44,244 nt of DNA from Xanthomonas codiaei (GCF_002939785.1 NZ_MDEC01000015.1:76573-120816), one strand, 5' to 3'. Shown: positions 1-8,376, counted from the first letter of the stretch. A program made the numbers and translations. The notes: generated by a model not told the origin, from the sequence alone.

Positions 1-31
1 TCCCGCCTGCGGGAGAGGGCTGGGGTGAGGG
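1..31. repeat. Palindromic intergenic repeat, partial copy
   Basis: The first bases (tcccgcctgcgggaga, then ggctggggtgaggg) match one half of a palindromic element that recurs about eight times in the first 23 kb. Its core is a short GC hairpin (CTCCCGCNNGCGGGAG type) followed by a 'ggtgaggg' tail. The copy is cut by the window edge. Confidence 0.6.
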
Positions 32-112
32 CAGCAGGCAGGCACCGTATCTGGAGCGCGCACCGTCTTCGCCCGTTGGCGCGATCGGCGACGCCTGGAC
101 GTTGCTGGAACG

Positions 113-161
113 GCCTCCCCCATCCGCCCTTCGGGCACCTTCCCCCGCGGGCGGGGGAAGG
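113..161. repeat. Palindromic intergenic repeat
   Basis: This copy carries 'catccgcccttcgggcacctt' style sequence next to a perfect hairpin CTTCCCCCGC/GCGGGGGAAG. The same two modules recur near 8230, 9281, 11326, 11482, 11556 and 22327, always between genes. It lies just upstream of the patatin-like gene. Confidence 0.7.
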
Positions 162-228
162 ACATGCGTGGCGTCACCGTTTCCGCGAGGCGTGTATTCT
201 CCCTCGCCTTTCCCACGACCTTTTCGCC

Positions 229-1266
229 ATGACTGCGCTCCACCGTCCCCGCTCGCTTTCGCTGTTGTGCATGCTCGGTCTGCTCGCGGCCTGCGGTGGA
301 GAGCCGCGCGCGGCCGCACCGGCGCCGGTCGTGCAGCCGCCCACCACCGCCGCGCCCAAGCCGGTGAAGATCGGCATCGCCCTCGGCGGCGGTGCGGCCA
401 AGGGCTTTGCGCATATCGGCGTGATCAAGATGCTCGAGGCCAACGGCTTCGCGCCAGTGGTGGTGTCGGGCACCAGCGCCGGCAGCGTGGTCGGCGCGTT
501 GTATGCCAGCGGCATGGATGCGTTCCAGATGCAGGAAAAAGCCGTCGCGCTCGACCAGACCAGCATCCGCGATGTGCGGCTGTTGTCCGGCGGCCTGGTG
601 CAGGGGCAGAAGCTGCAGGACTACGTCAATGCGCAACTCGGCGGCAAGCCGATCGAGAAGTTGCGCAAGCCGTTTGCGGCCGTGGCAACCCGCCTGGAAG
701 ACGGCGAACGCACTGTGTTCGTGCGCGGCAATGCCGGCCAGGCGGTGCGCGCGTCCAGCAGCATTCCCGGCGTGTTCGAGCCGGTGACCATCGGCAAATA
801 CCACTTCGTCGACGGCGGCGTGGTCAGCCCGGTGCCGGTGGATGCCGCGCGCCAGCTCGGCGCCGAGTTCGTGGTGGCGGTGGATATTTCCAGCAAGGCC
901 AGCGGCAAGAACCCGGGCGATCTGCTGGGGACGGTGAACCAGTCGATCTCGATCATGGGCCAGCGCCTGGGCGAGGCCGAACTCAAGCGCGCCGACGTGG
1001 TGATTCGCCCCAAGGTCAGCGATATCGGCTCGGCCGATTTCAACCAGCGCGGCACCGCGATCCTGGAGGGCGAGCGCGCGGCGATGGCGGCGATGCCGCA
1101 GATCCGCGCCAAGATCGCGCAGTTGCAGGTCGCGCGCAGCAGCGCCGTGCGCAGCGCCGCCGAACAGGCCACCGCCGCAAAACAACAGGCCTACCAGCGC
1201 TGCCTGGAACAGCGCTCGCGCTGGGACAAGCTGCGCGGCAAGGACGAGGACTGCGTGGCGCCATGA
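229..1266 (+). CDS. Patatin-like phospholipase lipoprotein (RssA/YchK-like)
   Basis: Predicted 345-residue patatin-family serine acyl hydrolase. A signal peptide ends in a lipobox (L19-A-A-C22), so the protein is probably a lipoprotein, followed by a Pro/Ala linker. The domain starts near residue 47 with the oxyanion loop GGGAAKG (residues 53-59), the nucleophile elbow GTSAGS (Ser83) and the DGG motif (Asp195), giving the Ser-Asp dyad. Members hydrolyse acyl esters of lipids; the substrate here is unknown. The reading frame is open from base 25, but the ATG at 229 is preferred because it places the signal peptide and lipobox at the N-terminus and leaves the upstream palindromic repeat non-coding. 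The C-terminal 60 residues are charged and Ala/Gln-rich. The gene stands alone. Confidence 0.85.
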   Translation: MTALHRPRSLSLLCMLGLLAACGGEPRAAAPAPVVQPPTTAAPKPVKIGIALGGGAAKGFAHIGVIKMLEANGFAPVVVSGTSAGSVVGALYASGMDAFQMQEKAVALDQTSIRDVRLLSGGLVQGQKLQDYVNAQLGGKPIEKLRKPFAAVATRLEDGERTVFVRGNAGQAVRASSSIPGVFEPVTIGKYHFVDGGVVSPVPVDAARQLGAEFVVAVDISSKASGKNPGDLLGTVNQSISIMGQRLGEAELKRADVVIRPKVSDIGSADFNQRGTAILEGERAAMAAMPQIRAKIAQLQVARSSAVRSAAEQATAAKQQAYQRCLEQRSRWDKLRGKDEDCVAP

Positions 1267-1648
1267 GGCCGCTGCAGGTGCGATGCAAGGCCTGATGGCA
1301 CCGCGCGATGGCGCCGCTGCCGCTCAGCGCGCGTAGCACCGCAGTCGTACACGCACACGATCGACATCGCCGGCCATGTGGCATCGCGCGTAAAGCTTCG
1401 CGCCTGCTTGTGCGAGGACCAATCGAAGGCAACGCAATGACGGCGGATGCTGGCGCCGGATGACCGATGCGGCGCGAGATACGCCTCGGCTGGGTTGATC
1501 GGTACGGCGTCGCGGCCAGGGCCGCTCCTACAAGAGCGGGCGCACTTTCGTGTGTACTGCGTGGCCTTGGCGTGTCGTCAACCGCTGGAAACCGCTCCCC
1601 GTCGGAGCGGCCCCGGCCGTGCAGCTTTACCGATGTCTCCGCACGCGC
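1267..1648. other. Intergenic region with a second repeat type
   Basis: I see no convincing gene here. The region separates the patatin gene from the end of the converging TonB-receptor gene. Around 1509-1538 it carries 'gtcgcggccagggccgctcc...', which resembles the GGAGCGGCCCTGGCCGCGA-type REP sequences of Xanthomonadaceae. A related hairpin lies at 1592-1610. Confidence 0.5.
1586..1612 (-). terminator. Candidate terminator of the TonB-receptor gene
   Basis: Read on the minus strand, CCGCTCC and GGAGCGG form a 7-bp stem with a 5-nt loop (GACGG), followed directly by TTTCC. It lies about 40 bases past the stop codon of the receptor gene. The T-tract is short and the hairpin also resembles the local REP element, so the terminator role is tentative. 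Confidence 0.4.
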
Positions 1649-3850
1649 TCAATAGTGCCAGCGCAACGACAGGCTGATGAAGCGCGGTTCGCCGTAGTTC
1701 TGGTAGTCCAGGTTCGCCCAATAGGTCTTGTCGAAGGCGTTGCGCACCGCCAGCGTGGCGGTCCACTGGTCGCTGATGCGGTAGTTGGCGTTGAAGTGCA
1801 CCAGCGCGTAGGGGTTCTGCACCACGGTGACCGGGGTGGTGGTGGCGCTGCCATCGCCGGTAGGCCGCGCGATGTTGAAGCCGCGCACCGCACTCTGCCA
1901 GCTCACGCCGCCGCCGATGCTCAGCCAGTCCCACGCGCCCGGCAGGCGCCACTGGGTGGAGAGCTGCAGATAGTCTTCGGGCAGGTTGGCGTAGATCGTA
2001 TCGGTGGGCGCGCGGGTGACCTTGACGTGGGTATAGCCGGCATTGATCGTCCAGCCGGGCAGCACTTCGCCGTTGAAGTCCACTTCCCAGCCGCGGCTCT
2101 TGGTGCCGTCCACGCCGATGAAGGCCGAGGTGCCGTCCGGCAGCGAGCCTTCCGGCTGGGTCATGTCGCGCACCGCGAAGTTGTCCTGCCTGGCTTCGAA
2201 CACCGCCGCGGTGGCCATGGCGCGGCCATCGAGCAACTGCGCCTTGATGCCGGCCTCCAGGTTGGAGCCTTCCACCGGCGCGAGCAGGTTGTTGTCCTTG
2301 TCGCGGTAGTTCTGCGGGTTGAAGATTTCGGTGTAGCTGGCATACACCGACACGTCCGGCACGATGTCGTAGACCAGGCCCACATACGGGGTGACTTCAT
2401 CGCTCACCTCGTAGCGGCCGCTGGTGCCGGTGTAGGCACCGGCCGCATTAAAGGCCTGGGTGCGGGTCTCCCACGAGCTCAGGCGCGCCCCGGCGATCAG
2501 CGACAGCGGATCGGCCAGGCGAAACCGCGTTGAGGCGTACACGCCGCGCTGGGTGGTCCGCGCTTCGTTGCGCCGGCCGGTGCGTGCGTAGGTCACTTCG
2601 GAAATGTCGCCGTCCCAGTTGCGGATGTTCGGAATGAAATAGCAGCGCTCGCGCACGCCGGTGGGGCTGACGCAGGTGGCCCAGTCGGCGGGATAGGTTT
2701 GCGTGGTGGGATAGGCGGTGGACTGCAGGTCCTGCCAACTGCCGCCGATGACCACGTCGTGCTGGCGGCCGAACAGCGAGAAGCCACCGGACAGATACAC
2801 GTCCACGCCGTCGCGGGCGTCTTCGGTTTCGCCGGCGGCGGTGCGCAGGAACACGCCGCTGCCATCGGCCGCTGGATAACCGGTGCCGTAGACGCGCATG
2901 TTCTGCACCTGGCCCTTGGTGTGCGCGTAGTTGACGCGCAGCAGCCAGTCCTCGCCGATGCGTTGCTCGAGGTTGGCGAACGCGGTGCTGGTTTCGCGCT
3001 GCCAGCGCGTCCACTTCGGTGCCATGTTGGTCGAGCGCGCCAGGTTGGCGAAGGAGCCGTCGGCGGCGAAGAACGGCACCGTGCCCCAGGTCGAACCGAC
3101 CGGGGTGTTGTCCTGGCGCTGATAGCCGACGGTGAGCGTGGTGGCCTCGGTCAGGTCGCCTTCCAGTACCGCCATGCCGGACATCTTGCTGTCGTGATAG
3201 CGGTCGTAGTAGTAATCGCGGTCCTGCCAGGCGGCCACCACGCGGCTGCGCCAGCGTCCGTCGCTGCTCAGCGGCGCATTGACATCGGCCTGCATGCGAC
3301 GGAAATCCCAGCGGCCCGCACTCACGGCGAACGAGGCATCGAACTCCTTGCCGGGGCGCTTGCGCAGCAGGTTCACCGTGGCCGAGGGAATGCCCGCACC
3401 GGTGAGCAGGCCGTTGGCGCCGCGGATCACTTCGATGCGGTCGTAGAAGACCGTGTCGTATTCCTGATTGGTGGCGCCGCTGTAGGTGGGCAGGCCGTCG
3501 ACCTGGAAGTCGGTGATCTGGAACCCGCGCGCGAAGTACAGCGGGCGCTGGGTGTCGTAGAACGAGACGTTGACGCCGGTGACGTTGCGCATCACATCGT
3601 CGATGCTGAACAGCGATTGTTCTTCCAGCCGCTGCAGGCCGATCACGCTCACCGACTGTGGGGTTTCCTGCAAGGTCAGCGGCAGCCGCGTGGTAGTGGC
3701 CGGCTGTGCGCGGCTCACCGTCCCGTTGACGTTGACCTGGTCAAGGGTGGTGGCGTCGGCCAGGTCGGCGGCGTGGACGGCGGGCGCCAGGCTCAGCGCG
3801 CACAGCAGTGCGACAGACAGCGGGGTCGGTGAAGGGGTGAGTGCAGGCAT
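1649..3850 (-). CDS. TonB-dependent siderophore receptor (FhuE/FpvA type)
   Basis: Outer-membrane TonB-dependent receptor of 733 residues. The signal peptide is residues 1-26 (MPALTPS...PAVHA). Next come the plug domain, with 'LTLQETPQSVSVIG', 'IDDVMRNVTGVNV' and 'YDRIEVIRGANGLLTGAGIPSA' blocks typical of siderophore receptors, and a 22-strand barrel ending in an aromatic C-terminus (...SLSLRWHY). The plug begins soon after the signal peptide, so there is no long N-terminal signalling domain. The frame is open to 3997, but the ATG at 3850 places the signal peptide correctly. It has no adjacent sigma/anti-sigma or siderophore genes. A weak palindrome (3994-4018) upstream could be a metal-regulator site. 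The ligand cannot be named from sequence. Confidence 0.9.
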   Translation of the reverse strand: MPALTPSPTPLSVALLCALSLAPAVHAADLADATTLDQVNVNGTVSRAQPATTTRLPLTLQETPQSVSVIGLQRLEEQSLFSIDDVMRNVTGVNVSFYDTQRPLYFARGFQITDFQVDGLPTYSGATNQEYDTVFYDRIEVIRGANGLLTGAGIPSATVNLLRKRPGKEFDASFAVSAGRWDFRRMQADVNAPLSSDGRWRSRVVAAWQDRDYYYDRYHDSKMSGMAVLEGDLTEATTLTVGYQRQDNTPVGSTWGTVPFFAADGSFANLARSTNMAPKWTRWQRETSTAFANLEQRIGEDWLLRVNYAHTKGQVQNMRVYGTGYPAADGSGVFLRTAAGETEDARDGVDVYLSGGFSLFGRQHDVVIGGSWQDLQSTAYPTTQTYPADWATCVSPTGVRERCYFIPNIRNWDGDISEVTYARTGRRNEARTTQRGVYASTRFRLADPLSLIAGARLSSWETRTQAFNAAGAYTGTSGRYEVSDEVTPYVGLVYDIVPDVSVYASYTEIFNPQNYRDKDNNLLAPVEGSNLEAGIKAQLLDGRAMATAAVFEARQDNFAVRDMTQPEGSLPDGTSAFIGVDGTKSRGWEVDFNGEVLPGWTINAGYTHVKVTRAPTDTIYANLPEDYLQLSTQWRLPGAWDWLSIGGGVSWQSAVRGFNIARPTGDGSATTTPVTVVQNPYALVHFNANYRISDQWTATLAVRNAFDKTYWANLDYQNYGEPRFISLSLRWHY

Positions 3851-3993
3851 TGGTTTCTCGTCGAACGGGCGCGCACGCCAGGCGTGGGCGGCACAGGGGG
3901 TCGGGGCGGCGTCGTGCTCAGGCGATGGACTGGCTGGCCTGGCAAGGCTGGCGGATCGACGAGAAGGACATGGCTGGAACGGCCAGATGTTAC

Positions 3994-4018
3994 GCAAATG
4001 TAAATCGTTAGCGTTTGC
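3994..4018. promoter_or_regulatory. Possible regulator site upstream of TonB receptor
   Basis: An AT-rich island in GC-rich DNA has GCAAA...TTTGC ends and an imperfect palindromic interior (AAATGTAAATCGTTAGCGTTT). It lies about 145 bases upstream of the receptor start. The position and AT-richness suit a Fur-type site, but the match to a Fur box is weak. Confidence 0.25.
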
Positions 4019-4089
4019 GAGGCAAGGTTTTGCGTGAATCGGCGGCGGCGGGCGATTGCGATGTCCGCGCCCGCTCCCGCGGGTCTCGC

Positions 4090-4572
4090 TCAGGCCAGAT
4101 GCGACAGCGGCAGCCCCTCGGGCGCCTTGACCGTGCGCAGCACAAAGCTGGAATTGACGTCGGACACGCCGGTGGCGTTGAGCAGGCGGTCGAGCAGGAA
4201 GCGCGAGAAGTGCTCCAGGTCGCGTACTTGCACCTGCAGCAGGTAGTCCATATCGCCGGTCAATGCCCAGCAGGCCACCACTTCATCCCAGCCACGTACG
4301 CCATCGGCGAACAGCTCGATATCGGCCTGGCCGTGCTGTTCCAGTTGCACCCGCACGAAGGCCTGCAGCCCCAGCCCCAGCGCACGCGCATCCAGCCGCG
4401 CGCCGTAGCCGGCGATGATGCCGGCCGCCTCCAGCCGCTGGGTGCGGCGCAGGCAGGCCGAGGCGGACAAATTCACCTGCATGGCGAGTTCGGCATTGCT
4501 GCTGCGCCCCTGCGTCTGCAACAGGGCGAGCAATCGCAGATCGGTGCGGTCCAGGGCGATGGGTTGATCCAT
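4090..4572 (-). CDS. AsnC/Lrp-family transcriptional regulator
   Basis: 160-residue feast/famine regulator. The N-terminal winged helix-turn-helix covers about residues 5-65 ('LDRTDLRLLALLQTQGRSSNAELA...VNLSASACLRRTQRLEAAGII'), followed by a RAM/effector-binding domain ('GVRGWDEVVACWALTGDMDYLLQVQVRDLEHF'). It is divergently transcribed from phhA with 129 bp between starts, and that gap contains a perfect 11-bp inverted repeat. The layout matches the common pairing of a Lrp/AsnC regulator with aromatic amino-acid catabolism. The start at 4572 gives a family-typical length, although the frame stays open far upstream. Likely role, by inference: regulation of phhA, possibly sensing phenylalanine or tyrosine. 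Confidence 0.9.
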   Translation of the reverse strand: MDQPIALDRTDLRLLALLQTQGRSSNAELAMQVNLSASACLRRTQRLEAAGIIAGYGARLDARALGLGLQAFVRVQLEQHGQADIELFADGVRGWDEVVACWALTGDMDYLLQVQVRDLEHFSRFLLDRLLNATGVSDVNSSFVLRTVKAPEGLPLSHLA

Positions 4573-4654
4573 ATGTTGCGCAGCAGCAGACCAAGACGCA
4601 TGAATCTTGCGCGCCAGCGGCCGTGCTGCGCAAGATTCGCAACCCTGTTGCGCA
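4573..4654. promoter_or_regulatory. Divergent operator between AsnC regulator and phhA
   Basis: GAATCTTGCGC (4602-4612) and GCGCAAGATTC (4628-4638) form a perfect 11-bp inverted repeat with a 15-base spacer. TTGCGCAG also occurs at about 4575 and 4647. Four related half-sites spread over 80 bp are typical of octameric Lrp/AsnC binding. This is the likely control site for both divergent genes. Confidence 0.6.
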
Positions 4655-4701
4655 GCGCTCCGGTTAAGGTGAAGCCCTGCCGCCACGGACCTTCTGCACG
4701 C

Positions 4702-5592
4702 ATGAATACCGCCCCGCGCCGCGTCGAAAACCAGCTCACCGACAAGGGCTACGTACCGGTCTACACCACCGCGGTGGTCGACCAGCCGTGGGACGGCTAC
4801 AGCGCCGACGACCACGCTACCTGGGGCACGCTGTACCGGCGCCAGCGCGAGTTGCTGGTGGGCCGCGCCTGCGATGAATTCCTGCAGGCGCAGGACGCCA
4901 TGGGCATGGACGACACGCAGATCCCCCGCTTCGACGCACTCAACGCGGTGCTGCAGGCGGCCACCGGCTGGACCCTGGTGGGCGTGGAAGGCCTGCTGCC
5001 GGAACTGGACTTCTTCGATCACCTGGCCAACCAGCGGTTCCCGGTGACCTGGTGGATCCGCCGCCCGGACCAGATCGATTACATCGCCGAACCGGATCTG
5101 TTCCACGACCTGTTCGGGCACGTGCCGCTGCTGATGAACCCGGTGTTTGCCGATTTCATGCAGGCCTACGGCCGCGGCGGGGTCAAGGCGCATGGCATCG
5201 GCGCGGACGCGCTGCAAAATCTGACGAGGCTCTACTGGTACACGGTGGAATTCGGCCTGATCAACACCGCGCAGGGGCTGCGCATCTATGGCGCAGGCAT
5301 CGTGTCGTCCAAGGGCGAATCGCTGTATTCGCTGGAATCGGACGCGCCCAACCGCATTGGTTTCGACCTGCAGCGCATCATGCGTACGCGCTACCGCATC
5401 GACACCTACCAGAAGACCTATTTCGTCATCGACAGCTTCGCGCAGTTGATGGACGCCACCAGCCCGGACTTCACCCCCATCTACGCCGCGCTGGCGCAGC
5501 AGGCGCAGCTGCCGGCCGGCGATGTGCTGGACAGCGACCGGGTGTTCCAGCGCGGCAGCGGCGAAGGCTGGAGCCGCGACGGCGACGTGTGA
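4702..5592 (+). CDS. phhA: Phenylalanine 4-monooxygenase
   Basis: 296-residue bacterial phenylalanine hydroxylase. It converts L-phenylalanine to L-tyrosine using O2 and tetrahydropterin at a non-haem iron site in the cytoplasm. The iron ligands are visible as His135 and His140 (FHDLFGH) and Glu183 (YWYTVEFG). The pterin/substrate region 'VEGLLPELDFFDHLANQRFPVTWWIR' is conserved. The length matches single-domain bacterial enzymes, with no ACT regulatory domain. The ATG at 4702 is chosen because it gives the family-typical N-terminus; the open frame upstream overlaps the divergent operator. No pterin carbinolamine dehydratase gene is adjacent. Confidence 0.95.
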   Translation: MNTAPRRVENQLTDKGYVPVYTTAVVDQPWDGYSADDHATWGTLYRRQRELLVGRACDEFLQAQDAMGMDDTQIPRFDALNAVLQAATGWTLVGVEGLLPELDFFDHLANQRFPVTWWIRRPDQIDYIAEPDLFHDLFGHVPLLMNPVFADFMQAYGRGGVKAHGIGADALQNLTRLYWYTVEFGLINTAQGLRIYGAGIVSSKGESLYSLESDAPNRIGFDLQRIMRTRYRIDTYQKTYFVIDSFAQLMDATSPDFTPIYAALAQQAQLPAGDVLDSDRVFQRGSGEGWSRDGDV

Positions 5593-5623
5593 GGGCGCAA
5601 GGCGCCGCTGCTGTGCTGTGCGG

Positions 5624-5658
5624 CGGCACGCGGCACGCGGCACGCGGCACGCGGCACG
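5624..5658 (+). repeat. Heptanucleotide tandem repeat (CGGCACG x5)
   Basis: Five exact consecutive copies of CGGCACG sit about 30 bases after the phhA stop codon. Because the unit is 7 nt and copies are perfect, the locus could vary in copy number between strains. It is non-coding as read here. Confidence 0.85.
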
Positions 5659-5948
5659 CCGGCACTGCAGCTTACGCGCCAGCGCTCTCCCGGCAAGCTG
5701 CCGCCGGCTGGGCACGCATGGCGCCTCGCCTGCGGCATCGCGCCGCGCGTTGACGGTCGCATGCGGGACAGGTCCCGGCGCCTGCTGGTTGCCGACGCCG
5801 TGCGCGGTGACGCATGCGGAGTCGATCGTTTGCAGACACCGGCCCTGCCGTCTTCCCTGGGGAATTGGACATCGCGTGCAGGCGCAGCGGCTCGACAGCA
5901 TCGCCACTGCGCACTAAGGTCGGGGTTCCCCACATCGCCTTCGCCCAA

Positions 5949-6593
5949 ATGGACCTGACGCATCTGCGGATCCGGCGCCTGGAGCTGGACGACACCCGCC
6001 TGCTGTTCACCCTGGCCAATGGCATGCGCATCGATGAGCCCATCGCGGCCCATCGCCTGCTGCAGCGGGCCGCGCCACCGCAGCGCGCGCACTGGCAACT
6101 GACCGACGATGGCTTCGGCGTGAACTGGCCGGCGATCGCACCGCCCACGGCCGACGGCCTGCTCAACATGCCAGAGCTGCTGTGGCGCCGCCGCGCCGCG
6201 CGCGCGCAGGCCAAGCTCGCCAGTCTGCGCGGGCGTCCGGACGCGCTGTCGCCCGGCGAGCGCGAACTCATCGCGCTGGCACGGCTGGAGGCGGACATGA
6301 GCGAGAGCGGCTACGCCCGCTATTTCGACCGCTGGGACGCTGCGACCCGCAGCGATGCGTTGCGCGGGCTGGCGGCGATGGGCGCGGCGCAGACGCGGCA
6401 GGCCATCGAGGGCCTGGGCGCGGTGTTCGAACGCCTGGAAGAAGACCCGGACCTGCTCAGCATCGAAGACATCCTCGATGCGATGAACGAGGCCGACCGC
6501 CAGCGCGTGCAAGGCTGGGAAGAGGTGTATTACCGCCGCCTCGGCGACCTGGCGCGGCTGGGATTGACGCACTACGGGGTGGACAAGGCCTGA
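5949..6593 (+). CDS. DUF2442-like protein with helical C-terminal domain
   Basis: 214-residue cytoplasmic protein of unknown function. Residues 1-75 ('LELDDTRLLFTLANGMR...', '...DDGFGVNWPAI') fit the DUF2442 pattern (developmental regulator/toxin-antitoxin-associated small domain). Residues 100-214 are charged and helical ('GERELIALARLEADMSESGYARYFDRW', 'AIEGLGAVFERLEEDP'), resembling DUF4375/DMP19-type domains, though this part is less certain. The frame is open from 5814. The ATG at 5949 gives the natural domain start, but I see no strong Shine-Dalgarno sequence. The gene is isolated, followed by a 480-bp non-coding stretch. Confidence 0.7.
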   Translation: MDLTHLRIRRLELDDTRLLFTLANGMRIDEPIAAHRLLQRAAPPQRAHWQLTDDGFGVNWPAIAPPTADGLLNMPELLWRRRAARAQAKLASLRGRPDALSPGERELIALARLEADMSESGYARYFDRWDAATRSDALRGLAAMGAAQTRQAIEGLGAVFERLEEDPDLLSIEDILDAMNEADRQRVQGWEEVYYRRLGDLARLGLTHYGVDKA

Positions 6594-6660
6594 GCGGCTG
6601 CAGGCACTGCGGGCAACGCAGCATGCCTGCGAATCACACGAGACAGCTCGCGCAGCGCAG

Positions 6661-7072
6661 CCAGACAGCGCACGACGCTCCTGATGCAAGCGCGGGTGTG
6701 ATCGCACGCAGGCACCCGCCCCGCTTGCGTGCCAACAGCCGGAAGGCACGTTGGATGGCGGCGGCGGATACGGCCAAACGCGAGGCATCGGCAGTGCGCA
6801 GCGCCACGCACTCCCACCAGCAACGTCGTACGCATCATGCATCCTGCAAGACGAACATGCTGCAGGCAGACAGCGCATGACGCTTCTGGTGAAAGCGCCA
6901 CGTGTAATCGCACGCAGGCATCCGCTCCGCTGTACCAACATAGAGCATGTTCGATAGCGGCGATGGCGGCGGATACAGCCAAACGCGAGGCATCGGCAGT
7001 GCGCAGCGCCCTGCGCTCCAACCGGCAGCGTCGTACGCATCACGCATCCTGCGCGACGCATACCGTGCAGGG
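6661..7072. repeat. Diverged 205-bp tandem duplication in intergenic DNA
   Basis: Two copies of about 205 bp, at about 6668-6873 and 6874-7072, share blocks such as 'ATCGCACGCAGGCA' (6701 and 6907), 'CCAAACGCGAGGCATCGGCA' (6774 and 6979) and 'CGTCGTACGCATCA' (about 6825 and 7030). The offset is a constant 205-206 bases. Sequence before 6668 shows traces of a third copy. It fills the gap between the DUF2442 gene and the esterase gene. No gene is apparent. Confidence 0.8.
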
Positions 7073-7073
7073 C

Positions 7074-8192
7074 TCAGCCCGCTGGCTTGACCAGATACGC
7101 CAACAGCACGATCAGATCGTCGTCGCCGGTCTGCTGCAGCGCATGCGTGCTCCCCGGCCGCGTAAGCAACGCATCGCCGGCAGCGACCTCGTATTGCTTG
7201 CCATCCAGCGCGTACAGGCCCCGGCCGCTGACGATGTAGTAGATCTCGTCCTTGTCGTGCAGGTGCAGGCCGATGCCGGCGCCTTTGTGCAGCACGCGCT
7301 TGCGCAGGACGAACTTGAGGTCGGGCGCGTCGGCGAAGAACGGATACGCCGTGGTGGGGCCGGCACCGCCGTGCGGGCCGGGTTGTTCGCGGGCGAGGTC
7401 GCGCTCGTGCACCACCAGCGAGGGATGCGCCTGCGCGGCGCGGCGTGCCGCTGTATCGGGCGCTGCACCGCAATCGGCATCGCGGCGCAGCTGTGGCTTG
7501 AGTGCTGGTTGCAGCTGCACCCAGCCGTGCACCACCAGGCAGGCGATGGCAGTGGCGCCGGCGCGGCTGAAATGGGTGCCGTCGGCCATGTTCCTTTCGG
7601 GCACGAACAGGAAATACGGTTTGGCCGCCTGCTCACCGAGCGCGCGGATCCAGTCGCTGGAGCTGGCGTTGAGATCGATCAGGCCCACCTGTTCTTCGGC
7701 AGCCAGGTGCTGCATGGCCAGGGTGTAGCGGCCGTGCGTGTCGAGCAGCGCGCCGAAGTCGTAGAGCAGGCGTGCGGCGGGGGTGATCAGGATGGGGGTG
7801 GCGCCGGTGTCGCGTGCGGTGGCAATGAAGCGGCGCAGGAACTGCACGTAGTCGGTGTTCGGATCGGTGTAGCGGCTGGGATCTTCGCGCTTGGCGTCGT
7901 TGTGGCCGAACTGGATCAGCAGGATGTCGCCGCGTTGCAACTCTTTTGCGATGGCATCAAGTCGCCCTTCGGCGATGAAACTGCGGGTGCTGCGGCCGCC
8001 CTTGGCATGGTTGTGCACCTGCCACTGCGCAGGGTCGAACCAGCCTTGCAGCAGTTGCCCCCAGCCGGCCTGCGGCGCGCGCTCGGGCCCGTACTCGGCG
8101 GCGGTGGAATCGCCGGCGATGAAGATGCGTTGTGGCGCGGCCTGAGCAAGGCCGGTGCAAAGCAGCAGCAAGGCAAGGAGCAGCAGACGCAT
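7074..8192 (-). CDS. Exported SGNH esterase (rhamnogalacturonan acetylesterase-like) fused to a cupin
   Basis: 372-residue two-domain protein. The signal peptide is residues 1-18. Residues 20-235 form an SGNH hydrolase of the rhamnogalacturonan acetylesterase type (RhgT/YxiM, CE12): IAGDST (Ser29), GGRST (Gly65-66), FGHND (Asn98) and DGTHFS (Asp204, His207). Residues 285-372 form a cupin with intact metal ligands HLHDKDE (His310, His312, Glu316) and His350. The first domain should remove acetyl groups from rhamnogalacturonan in the periplasm or outside. The cupin role is unknown; a KdgF-like or sugar-binding function is possible. It is the last gene of the leftward kduI-kduD-isomerase group, separated by a 280-bp gap with repeats, so it may have its own promoter. 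Confidence 0.88.
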   Translation of the reverse strand: MRLLLLALLLLCTGLAQAAPQRIFIAGDSTAAEYGPERAPQAGWGQLLQGWFDPAQWQVHNHAKGGRSTRSFIAEGRLDAIAKELQRGDILLIQFGHNDAKREDPSRYTDPNTDYVQFLRRFIATARDTGATPILITPAARLLYDFGALLDTHGRYTLAMQHLAAEEQVGLIDLNASSSDWIRALGEQAAKPYFLFVPERNMADGTHFSRAGATAIACLVVHGWVQLQPALKPQLRRDADCGAAPDTAARRAAQAHPSLVVHERDLAREQPGPHGGAGPTTAYPFFADAPDLKFVLRKRVLHKGAGIGLHLHDKDEIYYIVSGRGLYALDGKQYEVAAGDALLTRPGSTHALQQTGDDDLIVLLAYLVKPAG

Positions 8193-8229
8193 GGTGGCTC
8201 CGGGGAGGTGGTAAGTGCACAGCGCTGTT

Positions 8230-8376
8230 CCTTCTCCCTTTGGGAGAAGGTGCCCGGAGGGCGGATGAGGGTGCGGGTGTACTGAAAATCCTGGACCGCC
8301 TTACTGTCGTCTCACGTCTTTATCCGTTTGAGGCAACCGTCTTGCGCCGTACCCTCACCCCAACCCCCACTCCGCG
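8230..8376. repeat. Palindromic intergenic repeats (two modules)
   Basis: CCTTCTCCCtttGGGAGAAGG at 8230-8250 is followed by 'tgcccggagggcggatgaggg'. The complementary tail 'accctcaccccaaccccc' recurs at 8350-8367. It is the same family as the copies at 113, 9281, 11326 and 22327. The repeats fill the gap between the isomerase and esterase genes. Confidence 0.75.

Noticed and set aside
3994..4018. Clear Fur box before the TonB receptor
   Set aside because: Only the ends are palindromic and the core does not fit GATAATGATAATCATTATC well, so it is kept only as a low-confidence site.
4090..5907. 605-codon frame on the minus strand over the AsnC regulator and phhA
   Set aside because: Only the last 160 codons match a protein family. 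The rest is antisense to phhA, a normal result of high GC content.
6661..7072. Repeat array considered as CRISPR
   Set aside because: The unit is about 205 bp with only two or three diverged copies and no short direct repeats with regular spacers.
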